A stretch of 64,000 nt of DNA from Methylobacillus arboreus (lineage in GTDB: Bacteria; Pseudomonadota; Gammaproteobacteria; Burkholderiales; Methylophilaceae). The stretch's first letter is position 1; every line of letters begins with the position of its first letter. Location of the stretch: positions 186,001 to 250,000 of the forward strand of contig NZ_JAJAVC010000006.1 in NCBI RefSeq assembly GCF_020532725.1, in the 5' to 3' direction. The translations under genes were made by a program, and so were the position numbers. The notes beneath the pieces were generated by a model. It ran no database searches, had not been told where the DNA came from, and saw only the letters and a program-made list of their open reading frames with translations. Shown here in pieces: positions 56,091 to 64,000 of this stretch.

Positions 56091-57026
56091 ATGAACTATA
56101 AGCAACTTAGCTATTTCTGGGCTGTGGCTAAGGCAGGGAGTTTGGTAAAAGCCAGTGAGCAATTGGGTGTCACACCGCAAACGCTGAGCGGCCAAATATC
56201 CCTGTTGGAAGCAGACCTGAATGTCACCCTATTTAAACGGGCTGGGCGTGGCTTGGAACTTACTGACGCAGGCCGCCTAGCCCTACCTTATGCTGAACGC
56301 ATTTTTGAAACTGGCAGCATGCTGGAAGAAACGCTGCATCACCAGCCGAAAAAGCGCCCCAGAGTGTTCAATGTGGGTATTGCAGAATTTGTGCCAAAAT
56401 CCATTGCATATCACCTGCTTTCCGCCGCCTTGGCACTTGAGGATCCCATCCGGATTGTCTGCCGTGAAGATAACTTTGAAGCCCTGCTAGCCCAACTTTC
56501 CATCCACAAACTTGATCTTGTACTGGCAGACCGCCCCATGCCGAGTGAAATCAACATCACCGGCATCAGCCACAAACTTGGTGAAAGCGGCACTACTTTT
56601 TTTGCTACCACTGAACTGGCACTGAAATATCCAGGCCAATTCCCTGAACGTCTCCACCGCGCACCCATGTTGGTCATGGGGGAAGACAGCTTGCTTCAGG
56701 GACAAATCATGCGCTGGCTCAACGAACAGCACATTACGCCTAATATAGTAGGTGAATTCGACGATAGCGCCCTGATGAAGGCTTTTGGCACGGCCGGCAT
56801 AGGCTTCTTCACTGTATCATCCGTTATCGCTCATGAGATTGAACAAGAGTACGACGTCATCAAAATCGCCGAAACTGATGAATTCACCCAGCACTTCTAC
56901 GCCATCTCCGTTCCCAAGCGCGCAGAACACCCAGCTGTCGTTGCGGTTAATGAATCTGCAGATAAACTTTTCCTGTTTAATCAGTCCCAAACGCTTGGCA
57001 AAAATGACACTCAAGATAATGTTTAA
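56091..57026 (+). CDS. LysR-family regulator, NhaR-like
   Basis: 311 residues. The N-terminal helix-turn-helix is MNYKQLSYFWAVAKAGSLVKASEQLGVTPQTLSGQISLLE (shown in parts, residues 1-40), followed by a substrate-binding domain from about residue 90 (VFNVGIAEFVPKSIAYHLLS). The opening LNYxxLxYFWxVAxxGSxxxA pattern is characteristic of NhaR, which controls sodium/proton antiport and, in E. coli, osmotic and biofilm genes. No antiporter gene is in view. The upstream end of the repeat copy B is only 34 bases away. Confidence 0.85.
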   Translation: MNYKQLSYFWAVAKAGSLVKASEQLGVTPQTLSGQISLLEADLNVTLFKRAGRGLELTDAGRLALPYAERIFETGSMLEETLHHQPKKRPRVFNVGIAEFVPKSIAYHLLSAALALEDPIRIVCREDNFEALLAQLSIHKLDLVLADRPMPSEINITGISHKLGESGTTFFATTELALKYPGQFPERLHRAPMLVMGEDSLLQGQIMRWLNEQHITPNIVGEFDDSALMKAFGTAGIGFFTVSSVIAHEIEQEYDVIKIAETDEFTQHFYAISVPKRAEHPAVVAVNESADKLFLFNQSQTLGKNDTQDNV

Positions 57027-57188
57027 AAGCCAACAGTCTGTTGGATTTCCATTAAAAAGTGGCTTTTATTGAACACCCAACTCAAACACTGCCATATAAA
57101 AAACCTATAAAAACATTTAATTAGATTCTCTTTTCCATTTGGCATATCAATTGCAACTTCAAGGCTTTTGATAAAAGAGGATCCAACC

Positions 57189-57674
57189 ATGACCAATATT
57201 CTCCGCTCGGCTATCGCAGCTGCAATTTTTGCCTCTTACTCCAGCTTTGGCCTGGCTGCCGACATCATTGGCTATGGCGCCCCCATTACCAGCGAGCAAG
57301 CTAAAAAAGCAGCCACGGCTGCCATTGCAGACGCAAAGAAAAATAACTTGGCAGTAGTAGTCGCAGTAGTAGATAGTAGCGGCAGCCTATCCTATTTTGA
57401 GAAAATTGACGGCACTCAGATTTCCAGCGTGGAAACCGCCATCGGCAAAGCTCGTACCGCTAACAATTTCAAACGTCCAACCAAAGCACTGGAGGATGTA
57501 GTAGCCGGTGGTCGCGTAGCTCTACTCAACCTGCCCAATGTTCTGCCATTGCAAGGTGGTTTGCCCATTATCCTTGACGGAAAAATCGTTGGCGCCATCG
57601 GCGTAAGCGGTGCCACTTCCCAACAAGACGAACAAGCAGCGGCAGCTGGCCTAGCAGCTATAGGCGCAAAATAA
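57189..57674 (+). CDS. Secreted GlcG/HbpS-family (DUF336) protein
   Basis: 161 residues from ATG 57189 (AAGAGGA upstream). A signal peptide ends near SSFGLAADI. The mature part fits the HbpS/GlcG fold: ITSEQAKKAATAAIADAKKNN, VVVAVVDSSGSLSYFEKIDG, and PLQGGLPIILDGKIVGAIGVSGA at the end. Secreted HbpS proteins bind heme or iron and act in oxidative stress sensing in Streptomyces; here the function is unknown. Confidence 0.82.
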   Translation: MTNILRSAIAAAIFASYSSFGLAADIIGYGAPITSEQAKKAATAAIADAKKNNLAVVVAVVDSSGSLSYFEKIDGTQISSVETAIGKARTANNFKRPTKALEDVVAGGRVALLNLPNVLPLQGGLPIILDGKIVGAIGVSGATSQQDEQAAAAGLAAIGAK

Positions 57675-57776
57675 TTATTCCAAAAATAAGCATAAAACAC
57701 TTGCAGGAGTAGTCTATCTACACACCTACTCCTGCTTGCGATCTTTGAAGGGGAGAGGCATTACGCCAACAACAAT

Positions 57777-59765
57777 ATGGTATCTATCAAACATTACCTA
57801 TTGGCAGCAAGCAGTCTTTTATTAACTCTTAACGCAACAATCTCAACAGCAAATAACTCTCTCCTTGCTACTCCAGCTCCTGCAGAAATTTACGGTGCAA
57901 TTCCTGAAACCGCAAATGCCAGACTTTCCCCTGACGGACAAAAACTAGCAGTAATACTCTCCGTTAAAGGTAAACGAAGTCTAGTAATATGGTATCTTGA
58001 TGGAAAAACCAAGCCAATTTACCTCCCCACTTCCCAGATGGAACCTGACTGGTTTTTCTGGAAATCCAACAGTCGTCTAATTGCATCCTTACGTTTCTTT
58101 TCATTACGCGACCCCTTCCACCCTTCAGTCGATACTAGATTGCTCGCAATCGATGCCGATGGAAAAAACCCTCTCAATCTAATCAATCCAGAAAAATTTC
58201 AATATTACATCCCACAAATTCAGAACAATATTGTCAGCCTGTTACCCAATGATCCGGATAATATTTTGATCTCCCTCCCTTCCGGATCTCGAAACGCGGA
58301 CCGTATTAATGTAACTAGCAGCAGAGCAAATATAGGCATCACAGAAAATCAACTCAAATATCCCGAGGTAGTAAGAGTAAATATTAACACCGGTCGTCTG
58401 ACTACAACTCATCAAGCTCGAAGTAATATCATTGACTGGAAAGCTGACTCTAAAGGCAACATTCGCGCAGGTAGATCACTAAACGAGAAAACTTACTCGT
58501 ATTTAGTCAAGCGCCTACCTGATGATAATTGGAACGAAATCCAACCATATGAAGTTAATTCAGGAAGATTCCTAGATCTTGTAGCATTTAGCGAAACTGA
58601 CCCGAATATAATTTATGTAGCTTCCAATCACATGGGAGGCACTGGTCTATATGAGTTAGATTACATAAAAAACAAATATGTTAAAACCTTGGCTTACTCT
58701 GAGAATAGTGACCTCTCTTTTGCTATTTATAAAGAGAGACTAGTAAGCTATACAAATAAAAACTCTAATATCTATTTTGATAATATTTTTGCAAAAGAAA
58801 TCAAATTAATCAATCAAGCGATGCCTGGATCAATCAATGAAATCGTAGATATTAGTGATGATGGAAAACGCGTGCTATTCACCGTAGAGAAGGGTAATGA
58901 GCCATTGTCTTACTGGCTCTTAGATAGAAATACAGAAAAAATCATTATTAGTCCAATCGCAGAAACATACTCTAAGCTAGACCCTTCTCAAATCGCCAGT
59001 AGTACGCGAATAACTTATCAAGCTAGAGATGGATTGACCATCCCCGCCCTACTTACCTTGCCCCCGGGCCATACTAACCAAAATACCCCAATCCCTTTTG
59101 TAGTATTGCCCCATGGAGGCCCAACCGCTCACGACGAAGAAGGCTTTGACTACATGGTTCAGTTCATTGCTAGTCGCGGATATGGTGTACTACAACCTCA
59201 ATTTCGTGGCTCAACAGGATTTGGCGCAGCATTTGAAGTCGCAGGCCTGCAACAATGGGGACTAGCAATGCAAAATGATGTAACAGACGGTACCCATTGG
59301 CTCATTGAGAAAAATCTAACCACACCGGACCAAATTGCTCTGGTTGGGGCAAGTTATGGGGGATATTCTGCGCTGATGGGACTTGTGAAAGAACCTAACC
59401 TTTACCGTTGTGCAGTTGCTATTGCCCCAGTTACAGACTTACATTTACTTAATGATGATAACTGGCATTATTTATTCTCTGACATTAATCGCCCTCGCAT
59501 AGGCACAAATCCTCAGATTTTTAATCAAACCTCCCCAGTTCTTAATGCCGATAAAATTAACTCCCCAATCTTACTTATTCATGGGCATAAAGATTACACC
59601 GTACCAATTGAACATTCAGAAAGAATGAAAAAGGCATTAAGTAAACTCAAAAAACCTCACAAAACCATGTTTTTGAAAGAAGCTGATCACTGCCTAAGTA
59701 GAAGTGACGATAGAATTGCTACTCTTAAAAAAATTGAAGAATTTTTAAAAGAAAATTTGAACTAA
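57777..59765 (+). CDS. Prolyl oligopeptidase family (S9) peptidase, exported
   Basis: 662 residues with a signal peptide ending near ISTANNS. The first 390 residues resemble a beta-propeller, and the C-terminal 260 are an alpha/beta-hydrolase: nucleophile serine in GASYGGYSALMG, acid in HGHKDYTVP, and histidine in EADHCLSR. It is the most AT-rich large gene here, with many AAT, ATT and TTA codons, unlike its neighbours, which suggests acquisition from elsewhere. A terminator at 59793 follows it. The start ATG 57777 lacks a clear ribosome-binding site. Confidence 0.82.
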   Translation: MVSIKHYLLAASSLLLTLNATISTANNSLLATPAPAEIYGAIPETANARLSPDGQKLAVILSVKGKRSLVIWYLDGKTKPIYLPTSQMEPDWFFWKSNSRLIASLRFFSLRDPFHPSVDTRLLAIDADGKNPLNLINPEKFQYYIPQIQNNIVSLLPNDPDNILISLPSGSRNADRINVTSSRANIGITENQLKYPEVVRVNINTGRLTTTHQARSNIIDWKADSKGNIRAGRSLNEKTYSYLVKRLPDDNWNEIQPYEVNSGRFLDLVAFSETDPNIIYVASNHMGGTGLYELDYIKNKYVKTLAYSENSDLSFAIYKERLVSYTNKNSNIYFDNIFAKEIKLINQAMPGSINEIVDISDDGKRVLFTVEKGNEPLSYWLLDRNTEKIIISPIAETYSKLDPSQIASSTRITYQARDGLTIPALLTLPPGHTNQNTPIPFVVLPHGGPTAHDEEGFDYMVQFIASRGYGVLQPQFRGSTGFGAAFEVAGLQQWGLAMQNDVTDGTHWLIEKNLTTPDQIALVGASYGGYSALMGLVKEPNLYRCAVAIAPVTDLHLLNDDNWHYLFSDINRPRIGTNPQIFNQTSPVLNADKINSPILLIHGHKDYTVPIEHSERMKKALSKLKKPHKTMFLKEADHCLSRSDDRIATLKKIEEFLKENLN

Positions 59766-59792
59766 ATATCATTTTTTATCGTAGGAATAACA

Positions 59793-59820
59793 AAGGGGTT
59801 ACGAATTAACGTAACCCCTT
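59793..59820. terminator. Bidirectional terminator between the S9 peptidase and tRNA-Ile
   Basis: AAGGGGTTACG and CGTAACCCCTT form an 11-bp perfect stem with a 6-base loop. T-rich flanks are weak. It sits between convergent units. Confidence 0.65.
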
Positions 59821-59827
59821 GATTCTA

Positions 59828-59906
<79 letters not shown>

Positions 59907-59920
59907 TTAAAGCTTTTCGC

Positions 59921-61843
59921 TTAGTCGTTGCCAGTTTCCAGGAAACTGCGCAGACGTTCAGAGCGAGTTGGGTGGCGCAGTTTACGCAACGCCTTGGCCT
60001 CAATTTGACGAATACGCTCACGCGTTACATCGAATTGCTTACCTACTTCTTCCAGCGTATGGTCAGTATTCATTTCAATACCGAAGCGCATACGTAGCAC
60101 CTTGGCTTCCCTTGCGGTCAGCGATTCTAACACTTCTTTGGTTGCATCACGCAAGCTTGCGTATACAGCAGCATCCACAGGCGCCAGAGTCGCCACATCT
60201 TCGATGAAGTCGCCCAGATGGGAGTCATCGTCGTCGCCAATCGGGGTTTCCATGGAGATAGGCTCCTTGGAAATCTTGAGGATTTTGCGGATTTTGTCTT
60301 CCGGCATTTCCATCTTTTCCGCAAGGGTCGCTGGATCTGGTTCCAGACCGGTTTCCTGCAGAATCTGACGGCTGATACGGTTCATCTTGTTGATGGTCTC
60401 GATCATGTGCACAGGGATACGGATAGTACGTGCCTGGTCCGCGATCGAACGCGTAATAGCCTGGCGAATCCACCATGTCGCATAAGTTGAGAACTTGTAG
60501 CCGCGACGGTATTCGAATTTGTCCACGGCCTTCATCAAGCCGATATTGCCTTCTTGGATCAGGTCCAGGAATTGCAGGCCGCGATTGGTGTATTTCTTGG
60601 CAATCGAAATCACGAGACGCAAGTTGGCCTCAATCATTTCACGCTTGGCGCGACGTGCACGCGCTTCGCCAGTGGACATCTGCTTGTTGATTTCCTTGAG
60701 TTCCTTGATTGGAATACCAACCCGCTCTTGGATATCAAGCAACTGTTGTTGCTGATCATCAATGGAATGCCTGAAGCGCTCCAGACGCTCAACATAAGGC
60801 TTGTTGACTGCAAGCTCGGCACTCAGCCATTCCAGATTGCCTTCGTTGCCTGGGAAGCTCTTGATGAAATGTGTCCTCGGCATACCAGCTTTTTCGACAC
60901 AAAAATCCATGATCTTGCGCTCATGGCGACGAATTTCATCCACCATGCTACGTACGCGATCACAGAGAGCCTCAACCTGTTTGGCGGAGAAGCGGAATGC
61001 CATCAATTCATCAATGATGATAGCCTGCAGCTTGAGGTATTCCTTGTCCTGGGAACCTTTGCCGGTCAGGATGACAGACATTTTCTCGTGGGCACTGCGA
61101 ATGACAGCAAACCGAGTGAGCACTTCTTCACGCAGCTTGGCAAGCGCCTCTGCTGAAATGGCAGCGGCCTTGGCGCCATCATCGTCTTCCTCGTCCTCGC
61201 CAGCCTCTTCATCAGCCTCTTCGTCGGCAACGCTGGCTTCTTCTGCTACGATTTCCGCTTGCAGGCCATCATCAGTATCAATGAGGCCATCTACCAGGTC
61301 GTCAACGCTCAACTCATCCTTTTCAACCAGATCCACCATGGCCAATAGTTCGGCAATGGTGCTTGGACAGGCTGCAATTGCCTGTACCATGTGCTTGAGT
61401 CCATCTTCGATACGCTTGGCGATTTCAATTTCGCCTTCACGTGTCAGCAGGTCCACAGTGCCCATTTCACGCATGTACATACGGACAGGATCGGTGGTAC
61501 GGCCAAATTCGGAATCGACAGTGGACAGTGCCTGCTCAGCCTCTTCCACAGCATCTTCATCCGCAACCGGCGCAGGCGCATCGGACATCAGCAGAGCTTC
61601 AGCATCCGGCGCTTCTTCATACACCTGGATGCCCATGTCGTTGATCATGCCAATGATGCCGTCTATCTGCTCGGAATCCTGGACATCATCAGGCAAGTGA
61701 TCGTTAATTTCGGCGTAAGTAAGGTAGCCGCGCTCCTTACCCAGCACAATAAGTGATTTCAACCGTGTGCGACGTATATCCGCGTCATTCAGCGTAATAT
61801 CAGCTTTGTCGTTTACGTTTTCGTTCTGTTGCTCTTTAGCCAT
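59921..61843 (-). CDS. rpoD: RNA polymerase primary sigma factor RpoD (sigma-70)
   Basis: 640 residues from ATG 61843 (GAGGT 6 bases upstream); the frame continues to 61855 without support. Region 1.1 is at the N-terminus ([23 protein letters not shown]), region 1.2 has [11 protein letters not shown], then an acidic non-conserved insert ([20 protein letters not shown]). Region 2 shows [19 protein letters not shown] and [17 protein letters not shown], and region 4 ends with [27 protein letters not shown] hexamer at 61891-61886 (minus) could serve as its own -10. Follows dnaG by 100 bases. Confidence 0.98.
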   Translation of the reverse strand: MAKEQQNENVNDKADITLNDADIRRTRLKSLIVLGKERGYLTYAEINDHLPDDVQDSEQIDGIIGMINDMGIQVYEEAPDAEALLMSDAPAPVADEDAVEEAEQALSTVDSEFGRTTDPVRMYMREMGTVDLLTREGEIEIAKRIEDGLKHMVQAIAACPSTIAELLAMVDLVEKDELSVDDLVDGLIDTDDGLQAEIVAEEASVADEEADEEAGEDEEDDDGAKAAAISAEALAKLREEVLTRFAVIRSAHEKMSVILTGKGSQDKEYLKLQAIIIDELMAFRFSAKQVEALCDRVRSMVDEIRRHERKIMDFCVEKAGMPRTHFIKSFPGNEGNLEWLSAELAVNKPYVERLERFRHSIDDQQQQLLDIQERVGIPIKELKEINKQMSTGEARARRAKREMIEANLRLVISIAKKYTNRGLQFLDLIQEGNIGLMKAVDKFEYRRGYKFSTYATWWIRQAITRSIADQARTIRIPVHMIETINKMNRISRQILQETGLEPDPATLAEKMEMPEDKIRKILKISKEPISMETPIGDDDDSHLGDFIEDVATLAPVDAAVYASLRDATKEVLESLTAREAKVLRMRFGIEMNTDHTLEEVGKQFDVTRERIRQIEAKALRKLRHPTRSERLRSFLETGND

Positions 61844-61943
61844 GCTTGACCTCATCGACCCGCGGTTGATTACGGAAAACCCTAGATTATACCTTAAAAA
61901 TATCTACAATTTTTAGCAGTTTTTTCAGTCTGCCACTGTTAAT

Positions 61944-63674
61944 TCAGCGAGTACCAATTGATTTCAGTAGCTCCCGCTCTTCCTCTGTAAGCTGACTCAA
62001 ACTTTTCTCCTTGAGCCTGTCCACGGCAGAAGTTTTCTGCTTTTGCAGATAGGCATCTTTCAATTGCTTGCGCACGCCCTCAAACTCCAGGGCAAGATCC
62101 AGGCTTTCATCCAGCAAGTGCAATTCGCGTTGCAAATCATGCAGCAATCGGACATCAATCAAAGATTCAAGCGTATGCAATATTGCCGCCGGCTTGGCAG
62201 TTGGGCCGGATAAAGCCAGCCTCACCACTTGCCGCACCATTTCATCTTCAGCACTGTTATCCGTCAGCCATGATTGATCCTGCTCCTGCACCAAATGCGG
62301 CTGCATGATCGCCATGATTGCAAACCTGCGCTGCAAAGACATCGTAGTGCGTGCCTGCTTGGGAGCAGACCGCGACTTGGCGCGATTAGTTTCCGGCAGC
62401 TTAATCATGCGGCGCATTTCATCGCCAGAAATATCCGCCAGCTCCGCAATACGTTTACGCAAAAGCAATGCAAGCCTGGGCGCCTGAATCTGCTTCAGGA
62501 TCGGTTCCGCCTCATTCAGGAACTGCACCTTGTCTTCCTGCGACTGCAAGCGGTTATTGGCACTCAACTCCTGCACCAGGTATTGCGACAAAGGCAAGGC
62601 TTGCGTCATCAAACCCTCAAAAGCCTCCTTGCCAAACTCACGCACATAACTGTCCGGGTCGTGCTCGGTGGGCAGAAACAAGAAGCTGAGCCGCAAGCCA
62701 TCCTTAAGCGCGGGCAATGCGTTCATTGCCGCACGCCAGGCTGCGCCCCGCCCGGCATTATCCCCATCAAAGCAAAATACAATATCCTCGGTCTGGCGCA
62801 TCAGCTTGGTGATATGCGAAGGCGTTGTTGCAGTACCCAGCGCCGCCACGGCATATTCAATGCCGTACTGCGCCAACGCCACCACATCCATGTAGCCTTC
62901 AACTACCAATGCCCTTCCCGCTTCGCGAATAGCCCGCCGCGCGAGGAACAGGCCATACAGCTCATGGCCTTTCTGAAATAAGGGCGTTTCCGGCGAATTC
63001 AAGTATTTGGCGCCAACATCAGCACTTTCCAGCACCCGGCCACCAAAGCCGATCACCTGGCCCTTCTGGTCATGAATCGGGAACATAATGCGGTCGCGGA
63101 AGCGGTCATAACGCCGCCCTTGCTCATTATCAATCACCAACCCCGCCGTTTGCAGCACTTCATGGCGATAATCCGCGAACACCGCCTCCAGGTTCTGCCA
63201 GCCAGGCGGCGCATAGCCAACCTGAAAGCGGGCAGCAACCTGGCCGCTCAGTCCACGCCCCTTGAGATAATCAATCGCGCGCGGCGACTTCTTCAACTCT
63301 GCCTTATAGTAATTTGCCGCCTGCTGCATGACTTCCTGCAAGCCCGGAATCACCTTGGCCCTGACCGCATCTTCCGGCCGGGTTTCCTGCGGCACAATCA
63401 TGCCAACCGATTTGGCCAGCTCATGTACCGCTTCCACAAAGCTGATGCCTTGATATTCCATGATAAAGCCCAACGCAGAACCATGCGCGCCACAACCAAA
63501 GCAATGGTAGAACTGCTTGGTCGGGCTCACGGTAAAGGAGGGTGATTTCTCGTTATGGAACGGGCAACAGGCAGAATAATTGGCTCCTGCTTTCTTCAAG
63601 GGAACGCTGCGGTCAATCACATCGACGATGTCGACGCGGTTAAGCAGCTCTTGAATGAAAGAATCAGGGATCAT
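61944..63674 (-). CDS. dnaG: DNA primase DnaG
   Basis: Makes RNA primers at the replication fork. The 576 residues have an N-terminal zinc ribbon (CPFHNEKSPSF and YHCFGCGAHG), the TOPRIM domain with LVVEGYMDVVAL and FCFDGDNAGRGAAWRA, and a C-terminal DnaB-binding domain. Second gene of the yqeY-dnaG-rpoD cluster, preceded by a terminator at 63702 that lies after yqeY. Confidence 0.97.
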   Translation of the reverse strand: MIPDSFIQELLNRVDIVDVIDRSVPLKKAGANYSACCPFHNEKSPSFTVSPTKQFYHCFGCGAHGSALGFIMEYQGISFVEAVHELAKSVGMIVPQETRPEDAVRAKVIPGLQEVMQQAANYYKAELKKSPRAIDYLKGRGLSGQVAARFQVGYAPPGWQNLEAVFADYRHEVLQTAGLVIDNEQGRRYDRFRDRIMFPIHDQKGQVIGFGGRVLESADVGAKYLNSPETPLFQKGHELYGLFLARRAIREAGRALVVEGYMDVVALAQYGIEYAVAALGTATTPSHITKLMRQTEDIVFCFDGDNAGRGAAWRAAMNALPALKDGLRLSFLFLPTEHDPDSYVREFGKEAFEGLMTQALPLSQYLVQELSANNRLQSQEDKVQFLNEAEPILKQIQAPRLALLLRKRIAELADISGDEMRRMIKLPETNRAKSRSAPKQARTTMSLQRRFAIMAIMQPHLVQEQDQSWLTDNSAEDEMVRQVVRLALSGPTAKPAAILHTLESLIDVRLLHDLQRELHLLDESLDLALEFEGVRKQLKDAYLQKQKTSAVDRLKEKSLSQLTEEERELLKSIGTR

Positions 63675-63701
63675 GAGTGAAAATAATAGCTGAAAAAAGC
63701 A

Positions 63702-63726
63702 AAAAAGGAGCCTGAAGCTCCTTTTT
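63702..63726 (-). terminator. Rho-independent terminator between yqeY and dnaG
   Basis: AAAAAGGAGC and GCTCCTTTTT pair around a 5-base loop, followed on the minus strand by a T-run. It would limit read-through into dnaG and rpoD, like the terminators in macromolecular synthesis operons. Confidence 0.8.
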
Positions 63727-63749
63727 CAACATCAATCGAGCAATTCACC

Positions 63750-64000
63750 TCAAGCGGCAAGCCTGGATTTGATCAATCCCGAAATCTTGCCCATGTCGGC
63801 ACGCCCCACCACTTTCGGCTTGACTGCCGCCATTACCTTGCTCATATCCTTGATGCTGGCTGCCCCAGTCTCGGCAATCACGCTGTCAAGGATGGCACTT
63901 ACTTCATCTTCAGTTAATGCAGCAGGCAGGTAAGTTTGCAATACCGTGACTTCAAACTTCTCCACATCGGCAAGATCTTGGCGATTAGCCGCTTCATATT
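63750..64000 (-). CDS. GatB/YqeY domain protein (N-terminal part missing)
   Basis: The C-terminal 82 residues are visible and the frame stays open to the window edge, with YEAANRQDLADVEKFEV just before an internal methionine. YqeY proteins resemble the tail domain of GatB amidotransferase and are common between rpsU and dnaG in betaproteobacteria. Their function is not firmly known. The motif LPAALTEDEVSAILDSVI and the KPKVVGRADMGKIS segment are typical of the family. Confidence 0.9.
   Translation of the reverse strand, partial: YEAANRQDLADVEKFEVTVLQTYLPAALTEDEVSAILDSVIAETGAASIKDMSKVMAAVKPKVVGRADMGKISGLIKSRLAA

Noticed and set aside
60801-61700. Serine-rich plus-strand frame opposite rpoD
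   Set aside because: Serine runs arise from the acidic region of rpoD read backwards; rpoD is unambiguous.

Overview
The window looks like chromosomal DNA of a methylotrophic betaproteobacterium of the Methylophilaceae, closest in character to Methylobacillus. The reasons are a lanthanide-type methanol dehydrogenase cluster (xoxF, xoxJ, xoxG), genes of the quinoprotein accessory type, a betaproteobacterial yqeY-dnaG-rpoD block, and a DUF3579 gene. This assignment rests on gene content and protein character read by eye; no database was searched. There are no insertion sequences, prophage genes or CRISPR arrays.

Layout. (1) 1-12.4 kb, minus strand: the division and cell wall (dcw) cluster mraZ-rsmH-ftsL-ftsI-murE-murF-mraY-murD-ftsW-murG-murC. 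Nearly every pair overlaps by 4 bases. It is headed by a TTG/TATAGT promoter and a four-repeat MraZ operator, and murC runs off the left edge. (2) 12.6-12.9 kb: RNase P RNA, then pyrC. (3) 14-18 kb: rsmI divergent from lpoA-yraN-diaA-dolP, an envelope and replication-timing cluster ordered as in enterobacteria. (4) 18-25.5 kb: DUF3579, a PilZ-like protein convergent with an EAL protein, trxA, rho, rpmE2 and an ArnT-like glycosyltransferase. (5) 25.5-29.5 kb: a ModE-like regulator divergent from moaA-mobA-mobB-moeA (molybdenum cofactor). (6) 29.5-34.6 kb: an LGFP-repeat protein, then GntR regulator, PfkB kinase and a TonB-dependent receptor of the E. coli YncD/PqqU type.

(7) 34.7-56.1 kb is the most unusual part. 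A 527-bp sequence carrying a promoter-like region and a complete small secreted protein gene occurs twice, identical base for base, in inverted orientation at 34678-35204 and 55530-56056. Between the copies lie 20.3 kb holding cytochrome b561, a YVTN beta-propeller and a quinoprotein-relay-type metallohydrolase, tonB with an overlapping histidine kinase gene, bcp, phoH, lplT, ndh, xoxG, xoxJ, xoxF, pip, a YihY-cNMP-binding fusion, a siderophore receptor with its PKHD hydroxylase, and trhO. Recombination between the copies would invert this whole block.

(8) 56-64 kb: a NhaR-type LysR regulator, a GlcG/HbpS-type secreted protein, an AT-rich S9 peptidase that looks foreign, tRNA-Ile(CAU), then rpoD, dnaG and the end of yqeY, which runs off the right edge.

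How the parts fit: periplasmic methanol oxidation by XoxF would pass electrons to XoxG. XoxJ, the beta-propeller and the metallohydrolase are likely periplasmic helpers for PQQ enzymes. The TonB protein and the TonB-dependent receptors point to active uptake of scarce metals or cofactors. The rest is ordinary housekeeping. Start codons were re-chosen for many genes using ribosome-binding sites and overlaps.
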